From NCBI GenBank assembly GCA_964606695.1, contig CAZSHG010000006.1, forward strand, positions 46,679 to 110,678: DNA of 64,000 nucleotides, given 5' to 3'. The notes below the pieces were generated by a model. That model was not told where the DNA came from, made no database searches, and worked only from the letters and a program-made list of their open reading frames with translations. Source of the stretch: CAZSHG01 sp964606695 [NCBI: uncultured bacterium]. Its GTDB lineage: Bacteria > UBP14 > UBA6098. Shown piece by piece: positions 35,736 to 42,443 of the stretch (position 1 is its first letter; each line of letters begins with the position of its first letter). The translations under genes were made by a program, and so were the position numbers.

Positions 35736-35812
35736 CCGCTGGCACGCTATTTTCTACGTCCGGATTTGTTTTTCTCCTCACATTATGCCGGACGAAAATA
35801 TCGCGCCAGCGG
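35736..35812. repeat. structured hairpin element, copy A
   Basis: Outer stem CCGCTGGC/GCCAGCGG (35736-35743, 35805-35812); internal loop ACGC/TCGC; variable 6-bp stem TATTTT/AAAATA (35748-35753, 35795-35800); bulge CTA; apical stem CGTCCGG/CCGGACG (35757-35763, 35788-35794); 24-nt loop containing CTCACATTAT. The architecture is identical to the copy at 63755, with compensatory changes in every stem. Confidence 0.85.
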
Positions 35813-35883
35813 GACGTTAAATCCTCCAAACCAAAACCTATATCCCTTTTTACGGATTTCCAAACCCGAATCCAGCTCAAAAA

Positions 35884-35953
35884 TATCCGCGCCTTTTTGG
35901 CCTTCCGTTTCTCCTCAGCCGAATTATATTTTCACCCCAGGTTGACCCTCCTC
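35884..35953 (-). pseudogene. remnant of the 5' end of an HTH-gene copy
   Basis: On the minus strand it reads as a decayed copy of the first about 18 codons of the gene at 36336-36719: KYNSAEEKRKAKKAR compared with RYKSWEEKQEAKKAR. The start is CTG instead of ATG and the third codon is TGA instead of TGG. Only this fragment is recognisable. Confidence 0.6.
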
Positions 35954-35966
35954 GTTTATTTTTAAC

Positions 35967-36112
35967 GGGAAGCAGAGCTTCCCAGGCATTTGCGTAACAT
36001 AGCTGGAGCTATGTTACGAGGAGACTTGTTCTAGTCGCATAGCTCCAGGAGTCTTAATTCTCCTTGCGTAGCTCCAGCTACGCAACGCCCTTGCATCCGA
36101 AGCCCCGCTTCG
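35967..36112. repeat. cluster of REP-like palindromes
   Basis: Four hairpins: GGGAAGC-AGA-GCTTCCC (35967-35983); CGTAACATAGCT-GG-AGCTATGTTACG (35993-36018); TTGCGTAGCT-CC-AGCTACGCAA (36064-36085); CGAAGC-CCC-GCTTCG (36098-36112). A partial fifth, CGCATAGCTCCAGG, is near 36036. The same families recur at 45695-45800 and 63908. Confidence 0.85.
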
Positions 36113-36311
36113 TTTTCCGCTCTTCCCCGGCCTCGAATTTTACCTCAAAAGTTTTACATTCCATGTCATTGATTTTACATTCGACATCATCGGTTATACT
36201 TTTGATGTCATCCGTTTGAGATTTGACATCATCGGTTTTAGATATGATAAAATCAACTTTAGATTCCACATCATCGATTAGCACTTTGGTGTTATCGGGT
36301 TTGAATTCCAT
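36078..36311 (-). CDS. short coiled-coil ORF with 7-residue repeats
   Basis: 77 aa. The middle is a run of 7-residue units (TDDVKSQ, TDDIKSI, TDDVECK, INDMECK), as expected for a coiled coil and encoded by degenerate 21-bp repeats. The C-terminal 15 residues run into the palindrome cluster, so the original end may be lost. No clear RBS. It may be a real small gene or a remnant. Confidence 0.4.
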   Translation of the reverse strand: MEFKPDNTKVLIDDVESKVDFIISKTDDVKSQTDDIKSITDDVECKINDMECKTFEVKFEAGEERKTKRGFGCKGVA

Positions 36312-36335
36312 GAAGTCAAAACGGGCGTTTTTGCC

Positions 36336-36719
36336 CTATTGCTTGGATTTCAGCTTATCGACTTCGCTCAGTTTGACCGTTCGTTCATCGTAATACTCGT
36401 CTTCCTGAGACGATAAGCGGACGAACTGGATTTTGTAACCCGCCGCACGAGCCATTCCGACCACCGCGATGAACGTCGCCTTGTCGAGGTCGCGCCTTTT
36501 AATGAGCCTGCCGATGGTGCCGCCGCAAACTCCGGAATACCCCTCGAGTTTGAGATTGCTGAACCCGGTCGCCTTCATTTTCGACACCAGCTCGCTCATC
36601 AGCCGTTTCGCGATTGCAGAAGCCTTGCCCCTGCTCTGTTTGCGAAGCTCGGTCCGCTTGGCAACGCGCGCCTTTTTGGCCTCCTGCTTTTCTTCCCACG
36701 ATTTATATCTCCAACCCAT
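36336..36719 (-). CDS. putative DNA-binding protein with HTH-like centre
   Basis: 127 aa with GGAGG upstream of the ATG. A very basic, helical N-terminus (KQEAKKARVAKRTELRKQ) is followed by a helix-turn-helix-like region (about 60-95: SGVCGGTIGRLIKRRDLDKATFIAVV). The C-terminus is charged. The family is not recognised. A decayed copy of its 5' end lies at 35884-35953, which suggests a duplication or mobile history. Confidence 0.6.
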   Translation of the reverse strand: MGWRYKSWEEKQEAKKARVAKRTELRKQSRGKASAIAKRLMSELVSKMKATGFSNLKLEGYSGVCGGTIGRLIKRRDLDKATFIAVVGMARAAGYKIQFVRLSSQEDEYYDERTVKLSEVDKLKSKQ

Positions 36720-36807
36720 TTGAACCCTCCCAAGTTTGCTAATATTTTTTCTTACAACAAGTTAAACCCATCAATCGGGATTTGCAATGCACAAATGAAC
36801 CGCACCG

Positions 36808-38562
36808 TTAGTCGCGGATTATCTTACGGGCCATGGAGACCACGAACAGGCCGACGAACAGCAGGCCGAGAAGCGCCTCTATTCCCGCGAAGAACTTGCC
36901 CCAGAAACCATAGGGCGCATAATCGCCGTAGCCGAGGGTCGCGAAGGTAACGACCGAAAGATAGAGTGCCTTCGGCCATGAGCGGATGAACTCGCCGTTT
37001 GTAGCGCATTGAATTCCCGTGGCCGAGAAGATGCCCGAAAAAATCAGAATTGTCGCGCCAATCCAGCCGAACATCCAGAAAGGCCGTTCGCCGTAGCCGA
37101 TGGTGTATTCTTTGAGCCACTCCTTTGTTTTCCAGTACGCTTGGTAAAGCTTACCGCCTTTTTGCGGCCCGGCCATTCGCCGGCAGTGCATCTCGCGGAA
37201 GTAGTAATGGCCAGCCTCGTCGTAATAGCCGCTATTTTTAAATGCGTTTTTAATTTGAACGTAGGTCTCGGTAATTGATTCCCAGTGTCCTTTTCTTTTC
37301 TCTTTTTCTTCAATCAGTTTTATATCAAATTTAGTATCTGAATTTACTCTAGCGTTAAGAAAAGTTGCACCAATTACCCTTGAGTTTATAAAAGAAACAT
37401 CACGAATATCTGTCTCATCGAAATTCATGTATTCACAAATAGCTCTATTAAATTTTGAAAGGCGGCAGTCCGCACCATCAAAATTAGTAACAGATAAATC
37501 AGAATCATTAAATTTGCAGTTGTGGACTTTCGCTTCGTTGAACCATGATTGCTTTATCGTGGAGTATTCATCGAAGAATACTCCACTTAAGGAGGAGTTT
37601 CTAAAACTAACTTCAGTAAATGTTACCCCCTTAAATTCTACGAGGCCCCCTTTCGTCTTAATACTATTAAATGAAGTTTCTGAGCCTTTCGATAAATTAA
37701 AAGAAGTTCTTTCTAATTTTGCTTCGTCGAATATCGTTTCCGTGCAATCAACACCAATAAAGGAAGCTTGTTTTAAAGGGCAATACTTAAATATAGCTCC
37801 AGTTAAATCTGCGTTGTCGAAAACAGCTTCTCGACAATCTGATTGCTCTAAATTAGCAGAAAGCAGGTTTGCTCCTTTGAAATCCGTTTTTCTCAGAGTA
37901 GCACCCGAGAAGTCAGATTCATAGCAGTCGGAACCTACAAAAGATGCGTTTGAAAGATCTGCCCCTCTAAAATTTGTGAATTCGCATATTGTGCCGTCGA
38001 ATTTGTCGTTAAGTTTGAAAATAGCACCATGGAATGATACTTCTTCCAAATTAGCACCTCGGAAATCAATAACGATTTCTTTCGCAAAAAAATCCATCCC
38101 ATAATCTTTCAGTTCGCCCATTAATCTTCTAATTATACTAGGGCCGTTATCCTGCCATATCCCTCTCAGTTCTCGAGGATTATTTGTTGGTCTAATATCA
38201 TGTTCTTCTTCTATCTTTTCTTTTAAGTTTAATAGCCTCGTCATGAGAAGTTGCTCGCAAGTAGATATTTGGTCATAATGGGCTATTCCGGCGAAGTCGA
38301 TATTAGGGTCGGTTATCCAGCCTCTTCCTTCTTCTTTAAGAGGCTGTTCAGCAGTTCGTGGGTTATCTCTATATTCAGGAATTAAATTTACCTTGCCGGT
38401 TTCGGGGTCGCGGTCGAAGGAGCCGGGTTTTAGAAGGGGTTTGTCCCAGCGTTTCCAGAGGGTCCATATCATCTCGTCGGAGTATTTCGCGCGGAGAGCG
38501 GTTAGTTGCCGTTCTTTGTAGCGGCGTTTAAGTTCGGTTAATTGTTGGTCTGTTAGTGGCAT
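36808..38562 (-). CDS. pentapeptide-repeat protein fused to a two-helix potassium channel
   Basis: 584 aa. The charged N-terminal region (about 1-175) is followed by a right-handed beta-helix of pentapeptide repeats (about 176-410, for example ANLEEVSFHGAIF and GATLRKTDFKGANLL). The C-terminal pore module (about 475-580) has two transmembrane helices flanking the selectivity filter TLGYGD (542-547). It is probably a tetrameric K+ channel with a cytoplasmic beta-helix as gating or scaffold domain. ATG at 38562 with GGAGAAGG upstream. Codons in the repeat section are AT-richer than in the channel part. Confidence 0.88.
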   Translation of the reverse strand: MPLTDQQLTELKRRYKERQLTALRAKYSDEMIWTLWKRWDKPLLKPGSFDRDPETGKVNLIPEYRDNPRTAEQPLKEEGRGWITDPNIDFAGIAHYDQISTCEQLLMTRLLNLKEKIEEEHDIRPTNNPRELRGIWQDNGPSIIRRLMGELKDYGMDFFAKEIVIDFRGANLEEVSFHGAIFKLNDKFDGTICEFTNFRGADLSNASFVGSDCYESDFSGATLRKTDFKGANLLSANLEQSDCREAVFDNADLTGAIFKYCPLKQASFIGVDCTETIFDEAKLERTSFNLSKGSETSFNSIKTKGGLVEFKGVTFTEVSFRNSSLSGVFFDEYSTIKQSWFNEAKVHNCKFNDSDLSVTNFDGADCRLSKFNRAICEYMNFDETDIRDVSFINSRVIGATFLNARVNSDTKFDIKLIEEKEKRKGHWESITETYVQIKNAFKNSGYYDEAGHYYFREMHCRRMAGPQKGGKLYQAYWKTKEWLKEYTIGYGERPFWMFGWIGATILIFSGIFSATGIQCATNGEFIRSWPKALYLSVVTFATLGYGDYAPYGFWGKFFAGIEALLGLLFVGLFVVSMARKIIRD

Positions 38563-38653
38563 ATTCCTTCTCCAATCGCAAATTTTCTATGTCGGGCGTA
38601 TGCACGTCCGCGTTTCGCTTCCAACTCTCAATTCTAAACTCTCAACTCTCAAT

Positions 38654-38698
38654 TCATTCCATCGGCAGTTTCACGCCCCGCGCCTTCGCGACCTCGAT
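38654..38698 (-). repeat. hutU 3'-end copy 1 (outermost)
   Basis: About 45 bp that read on the minus strand as IEVAKARGVKLPME-stop, compared with [18 protein letters not shown] at the true hutU end (8 mismatches in 45). It abuts the stop codon of the RelE-like toxin. It lacks the TATAAT that follows the other copies. Confidence 0.85.
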
Positions 38699-38964
38699 TA
38701 TGGGAAATATCTGTAAATATCGCGCCGATGGAGGAATCGAACGAAAATAAGTGTATTGCCCTTCAATTCCAGGCCAATTCGATAATCGCCGATTCTGATT
38801 TTGTAATATGACTTCCCTGAGCGGAGTTTCTCCAGGCGATTTATCTCTGACAGTTTCTCGGTGGAATGAATCCGCTCGATAACTTTTAATAATCGAATTT
38901 TAATTCGCTTATCACGCACTTTGCCGAGATCGCGCTTGAAAGACGATTCATAGAGGATTTTCAT
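38698..38964 (-). CDS. RelE/YafQ-like toxin
   Basis: 88 aa. SSFKRDLGKVRDKRIKIRLL at the N-terminus, LRSGKSYYKIRIGDYRIGLEL in the core and FLHRRDIYRYFP at the end fit RelE-family mRNA interferases. Its stop codon forms the junction with hutU tail copy 1. The antitoxin ends 3 bp upstream. Confidence 0.9.
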   Translation of the reverse strand: MKILYESSFKRDLGKVRDKRIKIRLLKVIERIHSTEKLSEINRLEKLRSGKSYYKIRIGDYRIGLELKGNTLIFVRFLHRRDIYRYFP

Positions 38965-38967
38965 CGA

Positions 38968-39168
38968 TCAAGCTTTGAGTAACTGCAGAATTTCAGCCTC
39001 CGGAACGAAATCACTCCGCCGACCTTCTTTAATTGCTTTAGCCAGGCCTATTTCCTCGATCGCTTCGATAAATGCCTCCGAGAAGACCTTCGGGTTCTCC
39101 ATCAGAAGCTCCTTTATGGCCTGTTTGAGCAGTTCCTTATCGGATTTTTCATCGATTAGAGTTTTCAT
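38968..39168 (-). CDS. antitoxin of the hutU-linked RelE module
   Basis: 66 aa from the ATG at 39168 (GGAGGAAAAATG). Helical and acidic: KELLKQAIKELLMENPKVF, then EEIGLAKAIKEG and a short tail. A typical small antitoxin that pairs with the toxin downstream. The promoter lies 31 bp upstream, inside hutU tail copy 2. Confidence 0.8.
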   Translation of the reverse strand: MKTLIDEKSDKELLKQAIKELLMENPKVFSEAFIEAIEEIGLAKAIKEGRRSDFVPEAEILQLLKA

Positions 39169-39198
39169 TTTTCCTCCGAGTTTATATTTCACAATCTC

Positions 39199-39226
39199 AT
39201 TATACTCATTTCATCGGCAATTTCAC
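39199..39226 (-). promoter_or_regulatory. promoter within hutU tail copy 2
   Basis: GTGAAA (39226-39221), 16 bp, TATAAT (39204-39199), read leftward into the RelE module. The -35-like hexamer is the Val-Lys codons of the hutU tail, and the -10 box begins 1 bp after the tail's stop codon. Confidence 0.65.
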
Positions 39227-39256
39227 GCCCTTGTCTTTCGCGACTGCGATTGCTGT
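39199..39256 (-). repeat. hutU 3'-end copy 2
   Basis: 58 bp with 9 mismatches to 40197-40254. Reads TAIAVAKDKGVKLPMK-stop on the minus strand, then TATAAT. Its inner end coincides with the stop codon of the hicA gene at 39256. Confidence 0.9.
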
Positions 39257-39483
39257 CAAATCAGCTTCCGAAAATCATCAATGTCCAATCTCGCCTGTTT
39301 CAATATCTTCGCCAATGTAGAGCGTTTCACCGGTTTATGTGCCGGAACTATGATTTTCAAAAGTTCATCGCCGACACGTTTCTGAAGCCGAATATGACTG
39401 CCCTTTTGCCGCACGACAATCCAGCCGTCCCGTTTGAGCGCGTTGATTATCTGAACATATGACAGGCTTGGAACTACCGTCAT
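39256..39483 (-). CDS. hicA: HicA-family mRNA interferase toxin
   Basis: 75 aa. YVQIINALKRDGWIVVRQKGSHIRL contains the GSH motif with the catalytic histidine, followed by IIVPAHKPVKRSTLAKILKQ, the usual HicA second half. It overlaps hicB by 4 bp and lies downstream of it. The stop codon forms the boundary with hutU tail copy 2. Confidence 0.93.
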   Translation of the reverse strand: MTVVPSLSYVQIINALKRDGWIVVRQKGSHIRLQKRVGDELLKIIVPAHKPVKRSTLAKILKQARLDIDDFRKLI

Positions 39484-39683
39484 ACCACTAATTCCTCAAC
39501 AATCGCGCTGTCATCGATGATAAAATCGTCCTCGACCGGTTCGAGATAAAGCTCGATTGCCTCACGAATATTTTTCATGGCTTCTTCGACCGATTCGCCT
39601 TCGCTGACACACCCCGGCAGAGAGGGCACATAGACGGTGTAACCACCCTCCTCGCTCGGCTCGATAATTACCTTGATTTTCAT
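39480..39683 (-). CDS. hicB: HicB-family antitoxin
   Basis: 67 aa. The HicB partial RNase H-like fold: VIIEPSEEGGYTVYVPSLPGCVSEG, then EEAMKNIREAIELYLE. No separate DNA-binding domain is seen. GGAGAAGAT precedes the ATG. First gene of its module, driven by the promoter in hutU tail copy 3. Confidence 0.93.
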   Translation of the reverse strand: MKIKVIIEPSEEGGYTVYVPSLPGCVSEGESVEEAMKNIREAIELYLEPVEDDFIIDDSAIVEELVV

Positions 39684-39714
39684 ATCTTCTCCAATGCTAA
39701 ATTGCCGTCAATAG

Positions 39715-39742
39715 ATTATATTCATTTCATCGGCACTTTCAC
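39715..39742 (-). promoter_or_regulatory. promoter within hutU tail copy 3
   Basis: GTGAAA (39742-39737), 16 bp, TATAAT (39720-39715), same geometry as the other hutU-tail promoters, reading into hicBA. Confidence 0.65.
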
Positions 39743-39801
39743 GCCCTTGTCTTTCGCCACTTCGATAGCCAATTCGTAGCCCGCGTCGGCGTGGCGGATT
39801 A
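39715..39801 (-). repeat. hutU 3'-end copy 3
   Basis: 87 bp, about 85% identical to 40197-40283. Reads [19 protein letters not shown] then VKVPMK-stop on the minus strand. The inner boundary is the stop codon of the HicA-like gene at 39799. Many differences are third-position, and the protein differs at several residues, so this is an old or imported copy. Confidence 0.92.
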
Positions 39802-39981
39802 GTAATCGAGACCAAGTTGCTTTCTAATATGCTTCGCGAGGGAGTTGTCTATCTCCGTATGCCTCGGAACCGGTTGTCTCTTGCCGTTTGCGGGGTTGAG
39901 ATAAATATCGTGTCGCGAACCATGCCGAAGCAGAATACAACCTTCCTTTACGAGCTGTTGGACAAATTTTGTCCGCTTCAT
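39799..39981 (-). CDS. HicA-like toxin (small subfamily)
   Basis: 60 aa. KFVQQLVKEGCILLRHGSRHDIYLN carries the GSRH motif with the likely catalytic histidine, then RQPVPRHTEIDNSLAKHIRKQLGL. Same subfamily as 54111-54305. Overlaps its partner by 4 bp; the stop codon forms the hutU tail copy 3 junction. Confidence 0.85.
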   Translation of the reverse strand: MKRTKFVQQLVKEGCILLRHGSRHDIYLNPANGKRQPVPRHTEIDNSLAKHIRKQLGLDY

Positions 39982-40169
39982 ATTGCCAGGGCTTTCATTT
40001 CGTGGTCTTCCGGCACGTCGTCCAACGCCATCATTAAATAGGCGTCCTTCAGATTTTCCTCAAGTTCTTCGAGTGTTTCGCCCTGAGTCATGATTTCGGG
40101 ATGTTCAAGTATCTTGCCGAGCCAGAATTTCTCGCCTTTCCAATAGATCATTGTTAATTGGATGCTCAT
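39978..40169 (-). CDS. HicB-like antitoxin (small subfamily)
   Basis: 63 aa. KGEKFWLGKILEHPEIMTQGETLEELEENLKDAY matches the HicB core. GGAGATG lies at the start codon. Probably the antitoxin of the downstream HicA-like gene; driven by the promoter in the true hutU end. Confidence 0.85.
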   Translation of the reverse strand: MSIQLTMIYWKGEKFWLGKILEHPEIMTQGETLEELEENLKDAYLMMALDDVPEDHEMKALAI

Positions 40170-40196
40170 TTCATCTCCATTCAGTTTAAAAATTCT

Positions 40197-40224
40197 ATTA
40201 TAATCATCCCATCGGGATTTTCAC
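40197..40224 (-). promoter_or_regulatory. promoter at the true hutU 3' end
   Basis: GTGAAA (40224-40219) inside the last hutU codons, 16 bp, TATAAT (40202-40197) starting 1 bp beyond the stop. It would transcribe the adjacent HicAB-like module. Confidence 0.65.
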
Positions 40225-41883
40225 GCCCTTGGCCTTCGCCACTTCGATTGCTGTCTCGTAGCCGGCGTCGGCGTGGCGGATTATGCCGGTGCCCGGGTCG
40301 TTGGTGAGGACGCGCGAGAGGCGGAGGTCCATCTCTGGCGTGCCGTCGCAGAGAATCACCTGCCCCGCGTGGAGCGAGTATCCTATTCCCACGCCCCCAC
40401 CGTGATGGAACGACACCCAGCTCGCGCCCGAAACTGCGTTCAGCGCGAAGTTCAAGAGCGGCCAGTCGGCGACGGCGTCACTGCCGTCGAGCATTGCCTC
40501 GGTCTCGCGGTTCGGCGATGCGACACTTCCGCAGTCGAGATGGTCGCGCCCGATGACTATTGGCGCGCTCACTTTCCCCTCGCGGACAAGGCGGTTGAAC
40601 ATGAGACCTGCTTTGTCGCGTTCGCCGTATCCGAGCCAGCAGATTCTGCAGGGAAGCCCCTGAAACGCCACGCGCTCGCCGGCGAGTTTGAGCCAGCGAT
40701 GCAGATATTTCTTTTCCGGGAAGAGTTTTATCAGCTCCTCGTCGATGGTGAAAATATCCTTCGGGTCGCCCGACAGCGCGCACCAGCGGAAAGGCCCCTG
40801 CCCCTCGCAGAAAAGATCGCGAATGTAGGCGGGCACGAACCCGGGGTATTTCCATGTGCCGTCGGCGTTGCGGGCTTCCTCGTCGGAGATGTTGCCGCCG
40901 GCGACAGCATTGCCGCGAAGGTTGTTGCCGTAATCGAAAGTCTCCGCGCCGAGATTTTTCAGCTGAATCATCAATCGGACGTGCTCGGCCATGGTCTCGT
41001 CGGAGCGGCGCTTGTATTCGTCCCTGTTTTGGGCACGAAGTTCGAGAGCCTCGGCGAAGCTCATTCCCGAGGGCACATACCCCTCGATTGGGTCGTGGGC
41101 GCTGGTCTGGTCGGTTAGGATATCCGGCACGATGTTCCGCTCGATCAGCCTCGCCAGCAAATCGACCTGATTGCCCACCCAGACGACGCTCCTGGCGATT
41201 TTGCGCTTCTTGTAGTCGATGGCCTTATCGATTGCGGCGTCGAGGTCGAACTCTATCTCGTCGAGGTATTTCGTGTCAATGCGCTTTTGCGCGCGGGCGA
41301 TATCGACCTCGGCGGCCAAATAGGTGGCGTTGCACATGGTCGCCGCCAGAGGCTGTGCTCCGGACATCCCCCCGCAACCGCCGGAGACTATCAGCTTGCC
41401 CGACAGGTCGTCCGTGCCGAAAACCTTGCGTCCCGCCGCGGCGAAACACTCGTATGTCCCCTGAAGAATCCCCTGAGTGCCGATATAAATCCAGCTTCCG
41501 GCGGTCATCTGGCCATACATCATGAGGCCGGCCTTCTCCAGTTCGTGGAAATGCTCCCAGTTCGCCCATTTGCCCACGAGGTTCGAGTTCGCGATAATCA
41601 CACGGGGCGCGTTCGCGTGAGTTTTGAAAACCCCCACCGGCTTGCCCGACTGGACGAGCATGGTCTCGTCGTCCTCAAGCTCCTTAAGGGTGCGGATTAT
41701 AGCGTCGTAGCATTCCCAATTGCGCGCGGCTTTGCCGGTGCCGCCGTAAACGATGAGCTTGTCCGGGTCCTCGGCGACAGCGGGGTCGAGGTTGTTCATC
41801 AGCATCCGCATCGCGGCCTCCTGATGCCAGCCTTTGCAGGATATTTTGTCGCCCTTCGGCGCGTGAATTATATGTTCCGGCAT
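40204..41883 (-). CDS. hutU: urocanate hydratase
   Basis: 559 aa from the ATG at 41883 (AGGAGG 4 bp upstream); 11 upstream codons are open but not family-like. It hydrates urocanate to imidazolonepropionate in histidine breakdown with tightly bound NAD. Conserved regions include [15 protein letters not shown], the NAD-binding [27 protein letters not shown] with the active-site cysteine and [15 protein letters not shown]. No other hut gene is in the window. Its 3' end has been copied three times downstream, each copy beside a TA module. Confidence 0.97.
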   Translation of the reverse strand: MPEHIIHAPKGDKISCKGWHQEAAMRMLMNNLDPAVAEDPDKLIVYGGTGKAARNWECYDAIIRTLKELEDDETMLVQSGKPVGVFKTHANAPRVIIANSNLVGKWANWEHFHELEKAGLMMYGQMTAGSWIYIGTQGILQGTYECFAAAGRKVFGTDDLSGKLIVSGGCGGMSGAQPLAATMCNATYLAAEVDIARAQKRIDTKYLDEIEFDLDAAIDKAIDYKKRKIARSVVWVGNQVDLLARLIERNIVPDILTDQTSAHDPIEGYVPSGMSFAEALELRAQNRDEYKRRSDETMAEHVRLMIQLKNLGAETFDYGNNLRGNAVAGGNISDEEARNADGTWKYPGFVPAYIRDLFCEGQGPFRWCALSGDPKDIFTIDEELIKLFPEKKYLHRWLKLAGERVAFQGLPCRICWLGYGERDKAGLMFNRLVREGKVSAPIVIGRDHLDCGSVASPNRETEAMLDGSDAVADWPLLNFALNAVSGASWVSFHHGGGVGIGYSLHAGQVILCDGTPEMDLRLSRVLTNDPGTGIIRHADAGYETAIEVAKAKGVKIPMG

Positions 41884-41965
41884 GATACCTCCTGATGAAA
41901 CTTGACTTTTGTTCATTTTAGTATAACTTTTGAATGACGATAAATCAAATCCAAATGGACGAAAT

Positions 41966-42184
41966 ATGAATAGTTATAAAATAATTATAGAAAAACACCC
42001 CGACGGTTTTGTTGCCTATCCTGTTGGTTTTGAAGGCGTTATTGTCGGAGAAGGGGACACATACGAAGAGGCCCTTGAAAATGTTCGTTCGGCGATCAAG
42101 TTTCACATCGAAACCTTCGGCGAAGCCGATCAAGAGAACCTTCCCGAGAAAGTTTATACTGCCGAAACCGGAGTTGGCATTTGA
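41966..42184 (+). CDS. hicB: HicB-family antitoxin (orphaned)
   Basis: 72 aa from the ATG at 41966; the frame opens 12 codons upstream. [25 protein letters not shown] and [16 protein letters not shown] match the HicB fold. It is divergent from hutU and directly precedes a broken hicA, so the module is probably inactive as a toxin system. Confidence 0.88.
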   Translation: MNSYKIIIEKHPDGFVAYPVGFEGVIVGEGDTYEEALENVRSAIKFHIETFGEADQENLPEKVYTAETGVGI

Positions 42185-42430
42185 GTAGAAAATGGCCGAT
42201 AGACGCTCCAAAGAAGCGCGTTCTCAAAGCGTTAAATAGGTTGGGTTTATGAAGTAATCCGAATCGGTAATCATATTTCTCTCCTTCGGGAAAATCCAGA
42301 CGGGTCCAGAACCCCAATTAAGATTAGAAAAGAACGGCTAATTCGCAAAAAAAGAAACTACCATCTTTAAAGAAGGACAACTTACCGCCAGGAAAACCCG
42401 GACAATTTTTTTTCGGGCCCTTGAAAGCCA
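42181..42430 (+). pseudogene. hicA: hicA toxin pseudogene
   Basis: Starts at a TTG overlapping the hicB stop. Frame 1 reads KWPIDAPKKRVLKALNRLG, then hits TGA at 42250-42252. A frame change near 42249 continues EVIRIGNHISLLRENPDGS and RTPIK, a typical HicA with the GNH catalytic motif. Further decay follows (weak TIK-like and FRALES-like remnants near 42360-42430). Toxin lost, antitoxin kept. Confidence 0.82.
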
Positions 42431-42443
42431 ATTAGTGAACCCC

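Noticed and set aside
35736-35812. Integron attC site
   Set aside because: The hairpin lacks the paired RYYYAAC and GTTRRRY core boxes, the loop rather than the ends is conserved, and no tyrosine integrase or cassette array is present.
40273-41118. 281-aa ORF antisense to hutU
   Set aside because: A shadow of the high-GC third positions of hutU; no RBS and no family resemblance.
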